The notes beneath the pieces are model-generated. The model did not search any database. It saw only the letters and a program-made list of their open reading frames with translations, and was not told the DNA's origin. Below, piece after piece: positions 1-9,498 of a DNA stretch of 41,979 bases. Position 1 is the stretch's first letter. Each line of letters begins with the position of its first letter. The stretch covers positions 1 through 41,979 of the forward strand of contig JAHXHR010000015.1 in the NCBI GenBank assembly GCA_025656505.1. Reading direction: 5' to 3'. A program made the translations under genes and the position numbers. Origin of the DNA: Candidatus Thiodiazotropha sp. (ex Epidulcina cf. delphinae) (GTDB lineage Bacteria > Pseudomonadota > Gammaproteobacteria > Chromatiales > Chromatiaceae).

Positions 1-171
1 TCCTAGGGGGCGTTCTCAATTAGCTGAGTGAGCGTGATTCTGAGTCATTTTTCGTGCCGGCAAGGCGCGATGAGGCGTAATAGTCATTCTATTGCAACGA
101 ATCGCAACGCCGCCAGCGCGGAAAAGGGCCGGAATCACGCCGCGAACGATGATTGAGAACGCCCCCTAGTA
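1..171. repeat. MITE-like inverted-repeat element (family B)
   Basis: The sequence ctagggggcgttctcaat at 3-20 is repeated as a perfect 18-bp inverted copy at 152-169. A second inner pair, gcgtgattc (32-40) and gaatcacgc (132-140), continues the symmetry, so the whole segment can fold back on itself. There is no coding capacity. The interior (about 70-115) carries aatagtcattctatt and a gcaacgc stretch that closely resemble the core of the family A elements elsewhere in the window, although the termini differ. The left edge lies at the window border, so the element may extend further. No target duplication can be judged. Confidence 0.7.
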
Positions 172-329
172 CTTCTCGAATCACAAAAAAACGCCAGATG
201 GAGTACTTACGAATCCAATGTTAAAAAAAGAAGACCAGCCGCGTTTTGCGGATATCAATCTTCCTCTCGCTGGTTGATGATCGACACATACCCTATACTA
301 TCCGCCCCTGCGGCGACTGAGCAAAAACC

Positions 330-674
330 ATGGTCAAACTCTACGGCATTCCAAATTGCGACACGATCAAAAAGACCCGTCAGTGGCTGAAAAATCAGGG
401 TATCGCCTATGAATTCCACGACTATAAAAAAGCGGGGGTGGATGAGAGACGGCTACGCCAGTGGGTCGAGACGCTCGGCTGGGAGTCCCTGCTGAATCGC
501 CGCGGCACAACATGGCGCAAGCTGGACGATGCGGTAAAGGCAAATTTAGACGAAGCCGGCGCCATTCAATTGATGCTACAGACCCCTTCGATTATCAAGC
601 GACCGCTACTGGATAATGGAAAATCGCTGCATCTGGGATTCAAGGCGGATGAATATTCGAGGATTTTCAGTTAA
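330..674 (+). CDS. yffB: ArsC/Spx-family thioredoxin-fold reductase (YffB-like)
   Basis: This 114-residue protein matches the ArsC/Spx-like family in full length. It opens with [11 protein letters not shown], placing the single conserved cysteine at residue 10 in the usual C-D-T-I-K-K context, and has the family's RRGTTWR segment near 56-62 and the [11 protein letters not shown] motif near 87-97, which contains the conserved Arg-Pro. YffB proteins are cytosolic and glutathione-dependent redox activity has been proposed, but the physiological substrate is not established; there is no CX3R arsenate-reductase operon around it. A TATACT hexamer lies at 294-299 but without a good -35 partner. The gene stands alone, 71 bp before dapL. 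In other gammaproteobacteria this family is often found beside dap genes, so the position next to a lysine-pathway unit fits. Confidence 0.85.
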   Translation: MVKLYGIPNCDTIKKTRQWLKNQGIAYEFHDYKKAGVDERRLRQWVETLGWESLLNRRGTTWRKLDDAVKANLDEAGAIQLMLQTPSIIKRPLLDNGKSLHLGFKADEYSRIFS

Positions 675-709
675 ACGGGGATGACACGCCGCTAGCGACA
701 CAATCCCTG

Positions 710-715
710 TATAAT
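710..715 (+). promoter_or_regulatory. Candidate -10 element for dapL-lysA
   Basis: A perfect TATAAT lies 30 bp before the dapL start, in the short gap after yffB. No convincing -35 hexamer is found 16-18 bp upstream, so this is a candidate only. The ribosome-binding site GAGGT precedes the dapL ATG by about 7 bases. Confidence 0.35.
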
Positions 716-745
716 AATCCGCTTTTCGTTTTTCCGAGGTACAGC

Positions 746-1966
746 ATGATCAAGATCAATGAGAACTATAAGAAACTCCAGGCATCCTACCTGTTCTCGG
801 ATATCGCAAAACGGGTCACCGCCTTTCAGGCGGCGAATCCGCGCAAGCACATCATCCGTCTGGGCATAGGCGACGTCACCCGCGCCCTGCCGGACGCCTG
901 TATCAAGGCATTTCATGCGGCCGTCGACGAAATGGCCGGCGACGCCACCTTTCACGGCTACGGCCCTGAACAGGGTTATGATTTCCTGCGTGAAGCCATA
1001 GCCGAGGGCGACTACAAACCCCGCGGCTGCGACATCGCCGCCGACGAGATCTTCGTCAGTGACGGCGCAAAATGCGACTCAGGCAACTTCCAGGAGATCT
1101 TCGCCCGCGATATCCGCGTTGCCATCCCCGATCCGGTCTATCCGGTCTACGTGGACACCAACGTCATGGCAGGCCGTACCGGCGAAGCGGAAGGGGGCCG
1201 TTATACCGGCCTTACCTACCTGGACGGCAATAAGGCCAACGGTTTCATTCCCGACCTGCCCGGCGAGCCCGTGGACCTGATCTATCTCTGTTTCCCGAAT
1301 AATCCGACCGGCGCCACAGCCACCAAGGAGCAGTTGCAGCAGTGGGTCGACTACGCTAAGGCCAACCGGGCCCTGATCCTGTTCGATGCCGCCTACGAGG
1401 CATTCGTACAGGATGAGAGTCTGCCCCGCTCCATTTATGAGATCGATGGCGCACGCGAGGTGGCGGTCGAGTTTCGCAGTTTTTCCAAGACTGCCGGCTT
1501 CACCGGCACCCGATGCGCCTATACCGTGGTGCCCAAGGACTGCACCGCGTATACGGCCAACGGCGAGGCCGTTGCCATTCACGATCTCTGGAACCGCCGC
1601 CATACAACCAAGTTCAACAGCGTCTCCTATCCGGTACAGAAAGCGGCTGAAGCCGTCTACAGCGAAGCGGGGCGCGCCCAGGTCAAGGCGCTGGTATCCG
1701 ACTACCTGAAGAATGCCCGATATATCCGCGAACGGATGGAGGCCCTGGGTTACGACTGCATTGGCGGCGAGAACTCACCCTACATCTGGATCGATGCCAA
1801 AGGCGACTCCTGGGCCTTCTTCGACGCCCTGCTGGATAAGGCCGGCGTAGTCTGCACGCCAGGCGCCGGCTTCGGAAAATGTGGTGAGGGTTATATACGC
1901 ATCAGCGCCTTCAACAGTTTTGAGAACGTGCAACAAGCCATGTCCGGAATCAGTGAGGTACACTAG
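746..1966 (+). CDS. dapL: LL-diaminopimelate aminotransferase
   Basis: This 406-residue class I/II PLP aminotransferase has the distinctive N-terminus of DapL ([20 protein letters not shown]) and the family segments [11 protein letters not shown] (41-51) and [17 protein letters not shown]. The PLP lysine is K248 in [12 protein letters not shown], and FPNNPTGA (183-190) and D214-x-x-Y217 supply cofactor contacts. DapL converts tetrahydrodipicolinate directly to LL-diaminopimelate using glutamate, replacing the three-step succinylase route (DapD, DapC, DapE) used by most gammaproteobacteria. It overlaps lysA by one base (TAG/GTG sharing G), so the two are surely co-transcribed and translationally coupled, linking diaminopimelate formation for peptidoglycan with its decarboxylation to lysine. 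Start chosen at the ATG with GAGGT upstream. Confidence 0.95.
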   Translation: MIKINENYKKLQASYLFSDIAKRVTAFQAANPRKHIIRLGIGDVTRALPDACIKAFHAAVDEMAGDATFHGYGPEQGYDFLREAIAEGDYKPRGCDIAADEIFVSDGAKCDSGNFQEIFARDIRVAIPDPVYPVYVDTNVMAGRTGEAEGGRYTGLTYLDGNKANGFIPDLPGEPVDLIYLCFPNNPTGATATKEQLQQWVDYAKANRALILFDAAYEAFVQDESLPRSIYEIDGAREVAVEFRSFSKTAGFTGTRCAYTVVPKDCTAYTANGEAVAIHDLWNRRHTTKFNSVSYPVQKAAEAVYSEAGRAQVKALVSDYLKNARYIRERMEALGYDCIGGENSPYIWIDAKGDSWAFFDALLDKAGVVCTPGAGFGKCGEGYIRISAFNSFENVQQAMSGISEVH

Positions 1967-3240
1967 TGCCGATTTCCAACGACTTTGCAGAACGGCTCTC
2001 TCAATCACTGGAGAGCATCGCCGAACACTACGGCACCCCCTTTCATCTTTATGATGAAAAGGGTATCCGTAAAACGGGCGAAGGTCTGATCCGTGCCTTT
2101 GCCGGCATCGATCAGTTTCGTGAATATTTTGCCGTCAAGGCGCTACCCAATCCGACAATCCTCAAGATCATACAAAGCATGGGGTTCGGCTTCGATTGCA
2201 GTTCAAGCGCAGAATTGGCATTGAGCCGGCAGGTCGGGGGCCGCGGTGAGCAGATCATGTTTACCTCGAACAACACCAGTGCGAGTGAGTTTGCCGCAGC
2301 CGAGGCGGATGGCGGATGCGTACTCAACCTCGATGACATTTCACTGCTCGACAAGGCGCCGCGAATACCTGAGCTGATCTGTTTCCGTTACAATCCGGGG
2401 GAACGACGCACCGGTAACCGCATCATCGGCAATCCAGTGGAATCCAAATACGGAGTCGCCCACGATCAACTTCTCGACGCCTACGGCAAGGCCAAACAGC
2501 TTGGCGCACGACGTTTCGGACTCCACACCATGCTGGCCTCCAACGAACTCAACCACGCCTATATGGTGAACACCGCCCGTATGCTGCTGGACCGGGTGAC
2601 CTGGCTCTCCGAAGCACACGATATTCAATTCGAATTCATCGATATCGGCGGAGGTCTCGGCATCCCCTACCGCCCTCAGGAAAGACCGCTGGATATCGCC
2701 GGCATGGGGAAAGAGATCAGCGATCTTTTCCGGGTCTTCGAAAACCATCATGGATACGCTCCGAGACTCTACCTGGAGAGCGGGCGTTACATAACCGGCC
2801 CGCACGGGGTATTGGTTACCCGTGCGATCAACCGAAAAGAGATCTACCGCACCTATGTGGGGGTCGACGCCTGTATGTCTTCACTGATGCGGCCCGGCAT
2901 GTACGGCGCCTATCACCATATCACGGTGCTCGGCAAGGATGGAGAGGAAGAGACGGTGGATGTGGTCGGCTCCCTGTGCGAAAACAATGACAAATTCGCC
3001 ATTCAACGTCCGTTGCCGAAGATGGAGGATGGAGACTTACTCTACATCCACGACACAGGAGCCCACGGCCACGCCATGGGCTTCAACTATAACGGCACAC
3101 CCAGACCCAAGGAACTGTTGCTGCGTGAAGACGGCGGTGTGGAGCTGATCCGCCGGGAAGAGACCCTGGACGACCTGCTGGCCACACTGAACTATGAACC
3201 TGATCTGTTCAATCCGAACCAGCGTACCTCGTCATCCTGA
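1966..3240 (+). CDS. lysA: Diaminopimelate decarboxylase
   Basis: This fold-type III PLP decarboxylase of 424 residues makes L-lysine from meso-diaminopimelate. The PLP lysine is K58 in EYFAVKALPNP. The phosphate-binding glycine motif IDIGGGLGIPY is at about 226-235, LESGRYITGPHG at 270-281 and the catalytic C338-E339 pair in VGSLCENNDKFA. It starts with GTG, sharing its first G with the dapL stop, which makes a two-gene lysine operon. The stop TGA (3238-3240) lies inside the terminal repeat of a downstream MITE-like element, so the last residues (TSSS) may have been altered by that insertion. The closest relatives could be carboxynorspermidine decarboxylase-like enzymes, but pairing with dapL favours LysA. 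Confidence 0.92.
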   Translation: MPISNDFAERLSQSLESIAEHYGTPFHLYDEKGIRKTGEGLIRAFAGIDQFREYFAVKALPNPTILKIIQSMGFGFDCSSSAELALSRQVGGRGEQIMFTSNNTSASEFAAAEADGGCVLNLDDISLLDKAPRIPELICFRYNPGERRTGNRIIGNPVESKYGVAHDQLLDAYGKAKQLGARRFGLHTMLASNELNHAYMVNTARMLLDRVTWLSEAHDIQFEFIDIGGGLGIPYRPQERPLDIAGMGKEISDLFRVFENHHGYAPRLYLESGRYITGPHGVLVTRAINRKEIYRTYVGVDACMSSLMRPGMYGAYHHITVLGKDGEEETVDVVGSLCENNDKFAIQRPLPKMEDGDLLYIHDTGAHGHAMGFNYNGTPRPKELLLREDGGVELIRREETLDDLLATLNYEPDLFNPNQRTSSS

Positions 3241-3392
3241 AAACCGCAGTTGGACGGGGTGAAGTGTGCGCTTGCGGGGGTGCGGGGCAAGGGTCGCTCC
3301 TGCACATCCCTGTGCTTGCGACACTTGAGCATCCCTGCACGGCGCGCAACAACGCGGAATCGTCATGCTATTCCAAGGCGTTGCAACGCCGC
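3234..3392. repeat. MITE-like element, family A, truncated copy 1
   Basis: The left terminal repeat, at 3234-3252, differs at two bases from the intact end AACCTAAAAACCGCAGTTG. The following 140 bp match copy 2 (4514-4808) closely, including gtgcgcttgcggggg, a 55-60 bp block absent from the intact copy at 30852-31092, and the core around ggaatcgtcatgctattccaaggcgttgcaacgc. The right half is missing: similarity stops near 3390, where a transposase relic begins. The element starts inside the stop codon of lysA. Confidence 0.8.
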
Positions 3393-3504
3393 GCAGAAGC
3401 ACCGGGCCGAAGTCTGAAGATAAAGCGCCACCATCAAAGTCACCTCGGATGGTGAGGCCGTCAACGGGGGGAAACCTCAGCTGTTCCAGGGTAGATTCGG
3501 ACAT
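3390..3504 (-). pseudogene. Relic of an IS1380-type transposase N-terminus
   Basis: On the minus strand from an ATG at 3504, about 38 codons read MSESTLEQLRFPPVDG, then DFDGGALSSDFGPVLLRG. The pattern of a short polar start followed by (D/A)F-x-GG-x(2)-SSD-x-G-x-x-LLR is the usual N-terminus of IS1380-family DDE transposases. The frame then runs directly into MITE sequence, so the remaining roughly 400 residues of a normal transposase are absent. Recognition rests on one short motif, from memory of the family; it is a relic at best. The downstream A+T-rich stretch 3505-3705 shows no further gene. Confidence 0.5.
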
Positions 3505-3705
3505 AGGCGATCTCGTTTGGCCTCTCTGAAGCGTTTTTGTAAAAATAACAACCATATCAATTAGTTGAACAAGGCTCGCCCTTTTTTATGAATTATTCGG
3601 GCTAATTGAACACACAACCAGATTATGTGCGGCAGTTCTCAAATAATTTACAGGACTGTTACATATACTCAAATTTCGATAATGAATAACGTCGGGAGAA
3701 AACCC

Positions 3706-4515
3706 ATGGAAATCACCGCATTTATTACCGCCCTTGTGCTATTCGGCCTCTATCTGATATTTAAAAGCACCCGTATCGGCGCCGCTGCAAAGAGCAAGGC
3801 GGACGATGTCCAAGAGCGAATCGAGACGGTGCTGAATCTCCCGCAGGAATCCGACGGGGCCTGGCAGAATGAACCTGCCACACAAGTCATGATGCAGGAA
3901 CTCGGCGAGCGGGGAATCCGCCTGAACAGCGTCCTGACCAAGGGTCAGACGATGAATGTGCTGGGTCTGTTCTCTCCGTCCGACGGTCGACAAGTGGATA
4001 TTCTGAAGCACTTTAATATCCCTTATTCTTTCAAGATGAATCAGACCATGGCTTACTATCTGATACGCGAACTTTTCAGCGATCCTCAGAAGGTGGTTGA
4101 GTGGAATAACCGTCCGCCCACCACCACAGTGCGCCTGGGCCTGTTGTTTTTGGCGGGTAAACCGGTCAACGGACTGACCCATGTCGAGGCGCAGACCAGA
4201 CTCGACCAACTGGCTATGGAAAATCCAGCCAAATATCAGGAATGGAAACAGGTCGACAGATTGTTCCTGGAAACCAACAACCCGGACATTCGTGCTAAAT
4301 ACCAAGTCCGCAAGACCACCTGGAAACGTTTCTTCGAAAATTATGATGCATTGAAAGAGGCCGGCATCACTCCTCGCGCAATGTGTGGTGAGAATATCAT
4401 TGAGCACTCACTTCGCAAAAATAACAAAGCCTTGGCGAGCGCCAAGATCCGCAACGCCATGCAACCTGCGTCGGGCGAACGGTTAGAAGAGACTCCTCTC
4501 GCAAAGATCACTTAA
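3706..4515 (+). CDS. Membrane-anchored protein of unknown function
   Basis: I do not recognise this family. The ATG at 3706 is preceded by GGGAG at 3694-3698 with good spacing, so it is preferred over upstream in-frame ATGs; this gives 269 residues. Residues about 3-20 (ITAFITALVLFGLYLIF) form one hydrophobic segment followed by positive charge, suggesting a single N-terminal membrane anchor with a cytosolic, helical, charged remainder. The body is rich in Lys, Asn and Arg and shows no catalytic motif or cysteine cluster. Its TAA stop at 4513-4515 overlaps the first two bases of a family A repeat element, so the natural C-terminus may have been changed by insertion. It lies alone between two such elements, with a long A+T-richer upstream region. 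Confidence 0.7.
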   Translation: MEITAFITALVLFGLYLIFKSTRIGAAAKSKADDVQERIETVLNLPQESDGAWQNEPATQVMMQELGERGIRLNSVLTKGQTMNVLGLFSPSDGRQVDILKHFNIPYSFKMNQTMAYYLIRELFSDPQKVVEWNNRPPTTTVRLGLLFLAGKPVNGLTHVEAQTRLDQLAMENPAKYQEWKQVDRLFLETNNPDIRAKYQVRKTTWKRFFENYDALKEAGITPRAMCGENIIEHSLRKNNKALASAKIRNAMQPASGERLEETPLAKIT

Positions 4516-4808
4516 CCTAAAAACCGCAGTTGGACGGGGTGAAGTGTGCGCTTGCGGGGGGGTGCAGGGCAAGGGTCCGCTCCTGCACATCCCTGTGCTT
4601 GCGACACTTGTGCGTCCCTGCAGACGCACAACGACGCGGAATAGTCATGCTATGCCAAGGCGTTGCAACGCAGCCACGCGCCACCGCAAGCGTGCCATTC
4701 GCCCCGTAGCCTGGTTCACCCAACCGGTGAATAGGCTAATCGAAGTTAATCGTTTGCCTGTCGGTAGTTCAGTATCAGAATGGAGCGGTCAACTGAGGAT
4801 TCCAGGAT
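4514..4808. repeat. MITE-like element, family A, copy 2 (long form)
   Basis: The left end at 4514-4532 is a perfect AACCTAAAAACCGCAGTTG. The right end, caactgaggattccagg at 4790-4806, is a decayed inverted copy. At about 293 bp it is longer than the intact copy (30852-31092) because of an extra 55-60 bp G+C-rich block, shared with copy 1. It contains no gene. It fills the whole gap between the unknown gene ending at 4515 and the convergent small gene ending at 4811. Confidence 0.8.
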
Positions 4809-4810
4809 GA

Positions 4811-5125
4811 TCAGGTATAGACATCGATACCGAGAACTTCGCTGACATAGTCCCGCTCCCGCCCCCTCTGGACTGACTGATAGGTGGAGACCGCCCGCTG
4901 CTTGCGCGGATCGTCCGTTGCCCGAGCAAAGGAGTGATCCGATCCTTGGCGTTGTTTCAACAACCGCTCTGCCTGTTTGATATCCTCCACGCTGCGTAGG
5001 GTATGTTTGGCGATACCGGTCTGGGAGGCAGGCGGTAACATTTGCTGCGCGTGGGCAGACCGCTCCTGCGGCTGCTCGGGCGATTGCGGTAGCGAAGACA
5101 GTGTCAGTGAGTTGGAGATCTGCAT
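4811..5125 (-). CDS. Small conserved hypothetical protein
   Basis: This 104-residue soluble protein is hydrophilic and has no signal peptide or membrane segment. The N-terminal half is low-complexity (Ser, Gln, Pro). The C-terminal part, with AVSTYQSVQRGRERDYVSEVLGIDVYT, resembles short uncharacterised gammaproteobacterial proteins that end in a similar (L)GID(V/L)Y motif; I cannot assign a function. It lies 25 bp downstream of copA on the same strand and is probably the last gene of that transcript. Its stop codon lies a few bases from the right end of a MITE-like element. Confidence 0.6.
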   Translation of the reverse strand: MQISNSLTLSSLPQSPEQPQERSAHAQQMLPPASQTGIAKHTLRSVEDIKQAERLLKQRQGSDHSFARATDDPRKQRAVSTYQSVQRGRERDYVSEVLGIDVYT

Positions 5126-5150
5126 CGGTTCTTCAACCGGAAAACCGGCA

Positions 5151-8111
5151 TCAGCTCATCGGTTCCGCGCTATAACCCGCCTCCACGATCACGCTGACCA
5201 AAGAGGCCTGATCCGCTGAACCTGACACCACGGCGCTACCGTCATCCAGCTTCACTTCGGCATGCTCCACTCCCGGTACGCCGTTCAAGGCATTGGTGAC
5301 ATTCACGACGCAGTGGGGGCAGGTCATGCCGACAACTTTGAGCGTTACAGTCAACGAAATCTCCCTGGTTGGTTTAAAAAAGCGCAATCGGTTGGCATTG
5401 GTGACCACCGTCACCGATGACAGGGCCATGGCGGCGCTGGCGAACATAGGCGGCAGCAGCCAGCCTGTAACGGGGAAAAGGACGCCCGCCGCCATCGGAA
5501 TACCTATCACATTATAGATAAATGCGCCAAAAAGATTCTGCTTGATATTCCTTAGCGTTGCGCGGGATATGGCAATGGCGGTGCTGACATTGATCAAGGA
5601 ATCGCCTACCAAGGTGATGTCCGCATTGGCAATCGCCACGTCGGCGCCGCTGCCGATGGCGAATCCGGTGTCGGCCTGCGCCAACGCCGGCGCATCGTTC
5701 ACCCCGTCACCCACCATGCCGACCCGCAGCCCCTGTCCTTGAAGCGCCTTCACCACTTCGAGTTTCTCTGCCGGCAGGAGTTCACTATGGACTTGATCGA
5801 TACCGAGCGAAGCGGCAACCGCCTGCGCTGTGGTCCGGTTGTCACCGGTGCAGATAACCAGAGCCACTCCCTGGTTTTGCAGGGCCTTGACCGCAGCCTG
5901 ACTATCCCGGCGCAGCGGATCCTTCAGGATCAGCAGCCCTCTGAGCCGACCCTCGACCATCACCCACACCGGGGTGCCGGCTTGATGCCCCTCCTGATCC
6001 GCCGTCTCTTGCAGATCCGCCGGCGGCACGATGTTGAGGGTGGTCAGATATTGACGGCCCCCCAGCCGGACAAGCCGTCCCGCCACACGGCCTTCCACGC
6101 CCCGGCCGTCCTGGGCGTGGAAATCACTGACCGGCAGCATTTCACCCCCGTTTTGATCGGCGTAGTCGACAATCGCTTCCGCCAAGGGGTGTGAAGAGAG
6201 TGATTCCACACTGGCTGCCAAGCTGATCAACTCGGTTGCATCCGCGCCGGGCATGGGATGGATAGCGGTAACGCTGGGAGTCCCCTCGGTAAGGGTGCCT
6301 GTCTTATCCACCACTAGATGGGTCAGGCGGCTTGCGCTTTGCAGCCCTTCGCTGTTGCGGATCAGCACATTCAACTGAGCCGCACGGCTGGTCCCCACCA
6401 TGATGGCGATAGGTGTCGCTAACCCCAAGGCGCAGGGGCATGCAATGACCAGCACGGCGATGCCGGCCGTCAGGGCATTGGGCAGTGACGAACCGGAACC
6501 GAGCAACAACCAGACGAAAAAGGTGAGCAGGGCGACCGCCACCACCAGAGGTACGAATACCGCCGATACCCGGTCAACCAGACGGCCGATGGGCGGTTTA
6601 CTCATCTGCGCCTGTCGCACCATGGCGATAATCTGCGCCAGGGTGGTCTCTTCGCCCAACCGGGTCACCCGATAGTCCAGGGAGCCACTGCGATTGATCG
6701 CACCGCCGGTGACGGGATCGCCGGCCCGCTTGCGAACCGGCATCGATTCACCGGTCAGCATCGACTCATCGACGCTGGATGCGCCATCAACCACCTCACC
6801 GTCGATGGCGATGCGCTCTCCAGGCCGCACCCGCAGCCGGTCGCCCAGCCGAAGCAGAGAAACGGGCACAGAGACCTCACGATCGCCACGCACCACACTG
6901 GCGATTTTCGGCGCCAATCCCACCAGACTACCTACCGCCTCGCTGGTGGTTCGCTTGGCTCGGGTCTCAAGCACATGACCGAACTGGAGAAAGGCGAGAA
7001 TCAACACCGAGGCGTCGAAGTAGAGCTTGTCCCCCCGTATCAGCGAACCGTCCGGCTGAAGCACGATCATCAGCGAAGAGATCCAGGCCGTTCCGGTCCC
7101 CAGCGCCACCAGACTATCCATGTTGGCGGAGCGATGCCGGGCCTGTTTCCAGGCGCCCAGATAGTAGTTGCCGCCACTGAAGCGCATCACCAACAGACAC
7201 ACAATGGCGATGCCCAGCCAAAAGCTCTCCCCTTGCGGTTGTTGTAATGACGGCGCCAGCCCCGCCATCTCCGACGTCATCAACCCTACCCCCACCAGAC
7301 CCGCCAACAGCGCTCGCCGCCAGGATCGCTTTACTTCGGCTGCCGCGGCAGCCGCCTCTTCCGCATAGGGGTCGATAAGCGATTCCACCAGCCTGGCCCG
7401 ACTGCCCGCATTTTCCAGACCGACCAATAGATCCGCCGGATGGGCAGTGGTTTTTATCTTCCAGGCCGAATCCTCGAAGGCATATTCGGCAGTCGAATCG
7501 AGCGCCTCCAGGAGGGCCTGTATCTGCGGGTGCTGCTGCGCTTCGGGCAAATCCTCGAACACCAGTTGCAGATGATCGCTGGGGTGGGAAATCTCGATAA
7601 AACGGGCGTCGTAGCCCTGTTCGATCACCGCATCGACCACTGCACCGGGTTCGCCACCGACCACCTGAGCCCGTTTCTCCACCAGATTGACCGCTGCCCC
7701 CGTGACCCCTGGGATGGATCGAATGGCCCGCTCCACCGCCGCAACGCAACTGGCGCAAGTCATATCGTCGACGCTGAGCAGATAGCCGCCGGTGAGTTTC
7801 AGGGGTTCGGCATCGGCCTCTGCCTGACTATCCTGACTTGGCAGGGAACAGCTTGCTGGAATCCCGGCCAATGGCTTAGCCTCGTATCCTGCCTCTTTGA
7901 TCGCCGCAATGGCTTGATGGGAAGTACCACCGATGATCTCGGCGCTATCGGTCTGCAGGCTGACAGACGCCCGCGCCACACCCGGCACGGCGCGTAGAGC
8001 CTTCTCTACCGCAACCACACAATGCCGGCATGACATGCCCGCGATCGCCAGTCGATAGGACCCACCGGGTCTCTCATTCACTCTATCGGATTGGTTTCTC
8101 TGTTCAGCCAT
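5151..8111 (-). CDS. copA: Copper-exporting P1B-type ATPase
   Basis: At 986 residues this is an inner-membrane Cu(I) exporter. Two N-terminal heavy-metal-associated domains carry C28-x-x-C31 (GMSCRHC) and C119-x-x-C122 (DMTCASC). A third HMA-like segment at about 175-245 has no CxxC. After the eight-helix core come TGES, the membrane metal motif [25 protein letters not shown] and [10 protein letters not shown], then FIYN and MALSS in the last two helices, the set expected of copper transporters. Unusually, a further HMA domain lies at the C-terminus, with C931-x-x-C934 (GMTCPHC). The start MAEQRNQ was chosen because it leads straight into the first HMA domain; an upstream in-frame ATG would overlap the HIT gene. 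No CueR-type dyad was seen in the 47-bp gap upstream, so it may be read through from the recR-HIT transcript. Confidence 0.95.
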   Translation of the reverse strand: MAEQRNQSDRVNERPGGSYRLAIAGMSCRHCVVAVEKALRAVPGVARASVSLQTDSAEIIGGTSHQAIAAIKEAGYEAKPLAGIPASCSLPSQDSQAEADAEPLKLTGGYLLSVDDMTCASCVAAVERAIRSIPGVTGAAVNLVEKRAQVVGGEPGAVVDAVIEQGYDARFIEISHPSDHLQLVFEDLPEAQQHPQIQALLEALDSTAEYAFEDSAWKIKTTAHPADLLVGLENAGSRARLVESLIDPYAEEAAAAAAEVKRSWRRALLAGLVGVGLMTSEMAGLAPSLQQPQGESFWLGIAIVCLLVMRFSGGNYYLGAWKQARHRSANMDSLVALGTGTAWISSLMIVLQPDGSLIRGDKLYFDASVLILAFLQFGHVLETRAKRTTSEAVGSLVGLAPKIASVVRGDREVSVPVSLLRLGDRLRVRPGERIAIDGEVVDGASSVDESMLTGESMPVRKRAGDPVTGGAINRSGSLDYRVTRLGEETTLAQIIAMVRQAQMSKPPIGRLVDRVSAVFVPLVVAVALLTFFVWLLLGSGSSLPNALTAGIAVLVIACPCALGLATPIAIMVGTSRAAQLNVLIRNSEGLQSASRLTHLVVDKTGTLTEGTPSVTAIHPMPGADATELISLAASVESLSSHPLAEAIVDYADQNGGEMLPVSDFHAQDGRGVEGRVAGRLVRLGGRQYLTTLNIVPPADLQETADQEGHQAGTPVWVMVEGRLRGLLILKDPLRRDSQAAVKALQNQGVALVICTGDNRTTAQAVAASLGIDQVHSELLPAEKLEVVKALQGQGLRVGMVGDGVNDAPALAQADTGFAIGSGADVAIANADITLVGDSLINVSTAIAISRATLRNIKQNLFGAFIYNVIGIPMAAGVLFPVTGWLLPPMFASAAMALSSVTVVTNANRLRFFKPTREISLTVTLKVVGMTCPHCVVNVTNALNGVPGVEHAEVKLDDGSAVVSGSADQASLVSVIVEAGYSAEPMS

Positions 8112-8158
8112 CGGAATCGGATAGAATACTGAATAACTGCACGTAGATGGAGCCTGAT

Positions 8159-8503
8159 CTATCCCGGCGGCCAGCTCATCGGGCGTCCGCCCAACAGGTG
8201 CAGGTGAATATGGAACACCGACTGTCCGGCAAGCTCGTTGCAATTAATCACGGTGCGATAGCCGGGTCCGTCGATGCCTTCCGCCTGCGCAACCTTCCGC
8301 ACAGCCTGATAGAGCTTACCCATTATCTCGATGTCATCGGCAGTAAGATCGTTGAGAGTCGAAATATGGCGTTTCGGCACAATCAGGATATGGGTCGGCG
8401 CCTGGGGATCGATATCCCGGAAGGCGAGAACGTCTTCATCCTCGTAGACCCTGTCGGGTTGAATCTCGCCATTGACAAACTTGCAGAAAAGGCAGTCGCT
8501 CAT
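8159..8503 (-). CDS. HIT-family nucleotide hydrolase/transferase (HinT-like)
   Basis: A 114-residue histidine-triad protein. It has the N-terminal [12 protein letters not shown], the [18 protein letters not shown] segment and the catalytic triad [10 protein letters not shown] near 97-106. Family members hydrolyse purine nucleoside phosphoramidates or adenylated intermediates in the cytosol. It starts with ATG after GGAGAG and lies 9 bp downstream of recR, so it belongs to the dnaX-ybaB-recR row. Confidence 0.92.
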   Translation of the reverse strand: MSDCLFCKFVNGEIQPDRVYEDEDVLAFRDIDPQAPTHILIVPKRHISTLNDLTADDIEIMGKLYQAVRKVAQAEGIDGPGYRTVINCNELAGQSVFHIHLHLLGGRPMSWPPG

Positions 8504-8512
8504 GGTCTCTCC

Positions 8513-9109
8513 TCAGAATTCCGATCGTCCGCGGAAGGCGTGCGCCAGGGTGGCGCCGTCCACGTATTCCAGCTCACCCCCCATCGGAACCCCCTGGGCG
8601 ATTCGGGTTGTCTTGATGCCTCTCGCCTTGGCCATATCGTGAATATATTGCGCCGTCGCTTCCCCTTCGACAGTGGGGTTGGTGGCAAGAATAATCTCTT
8701 TGACCATGCCCTCGGCAAAACACTCATCCAGTTGCTTCAGACCGATCTCCTTCGGTCCGATGCCATCCAACGGCGAGAGATGCCCGCCGAGCACGAAATA
8801 GCTGCCGGAATAGTCGATTGCCTGCTCGATGATCGACTGATCAGCCGGTGTCTCGACAATGCATAGCAGGCTCCGGTCCCGATGGGGATTGGCGCATAAG
8901 CGGCAGAGTGCGGTCTCGCTGAGGGTCCGGCAGCGGGAACAGTGACCGATTCGATCCATCGCTTCCGCCAATACCTTCGCCAGATCCCTTCCCCCGTCAC
9001 GGTCCCGTTCCAGCAAATAATAGGCCATACGCTGAGCACTCTTAGCCCCCACTCCGGGCAAACACCTCAAAGCGGTCGTCAGTTGCTGCAACAGCGAGGG
9101 ACTACTCAT
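8513..9109 (-). CDS. recR: Recombination mediator RecR
   Basis: A 198-residue protein starting [21 protein letters not shown]. It has the helix-hairpin-helix region ([16 protein letters not shown]), a zinc finger with C57, C60, C69 and C72, and a Toprim domain (IVETPAD, then [12 protein letters not shown]). RecR acts with RecO/RecF to load RecA at gaps. The start was placed at 9109 because the family begins at this point; an ATG at 9157 would add 16 unconserved residues. It lies downstream of ybaB, the standard gammaproteobacterial order. Confidence 0.95.
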   Translation of the reverse strand: MSSPSLLQQLTTALRCLPGVGAKSAQRMAYYLLERDRDGGRDLAKVLAEAMDRIGHCSRCRTLSETALCRLCANPHRDRSLLCIVETPADQSIIEQAIDYSGSYFVLGGHLSPLDGIGPKEIGLKQLDECFAEGMVKEIILATNPTVEGEATAQYIHDMAKARGIKTTRIAQGVPMGGELEYVDGATLAHAFRGRSEF

Positions 9110-9174
9110 ACCGGACCGCCTCAGCGACGATCCCAGCGCAAAGGGCGCGCATCTCACTCATCACTCAAAACCCT

Positions 9175-9498
9175 TTAGAACGGCAGTTTCATCCCCGGCG
9201 GCAGCCCCATCCCCGCGCTGAGCCCGGACATGCTCTCCTGCATCTTATGACCGACCCGCTGGGATGCATCGTTGATGGCGGCCGCCACCAGATCCTCAAG
9301 CATCTCCTTGTCGTCACCCATCAGGCTTTCGTCGATCTCCACCCGGCGCACTTCATGTTTGCCGTTCATCAGGATCTTCACCAAACCGCCTCCCGACTCG
9401 CCGGTCACCTCCTCCTGCGCCAGGCGTTCCTGCGCCTGCTGCATTTCGGCCTGCATCTTCTGGGCCTGTTTCATCAGATTGCCTAAACCACCTTTCAT
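9175..9498 (-). CDS. ybaB: Nucleoid-associated protein YbaB/EbfC
   Basis: A 107-residue YbaB/EbfC family protein: [20 protein letters not shown] leads into a long amphipathic helix, followed by [26 protein letters not shown]. The family forms tweezer-like homodimers that bind DNA. The length and N-terminus match homologues. It lies between dnaX and recR, 167 bp downstream of dnaX; that gap shows no RNA gene that I can recognise. Confidence 0.95.
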   Translation of the reverse strand: MKGGLGNLMKQAQKMQAEMQQAQERLAQEEVTGESGGGLVKILMNGKHEVRRVEIDESLMGDDKEMLEDLVAAAINDASQRVGHKMQESMSGLSAGMGLPPGMKLPF

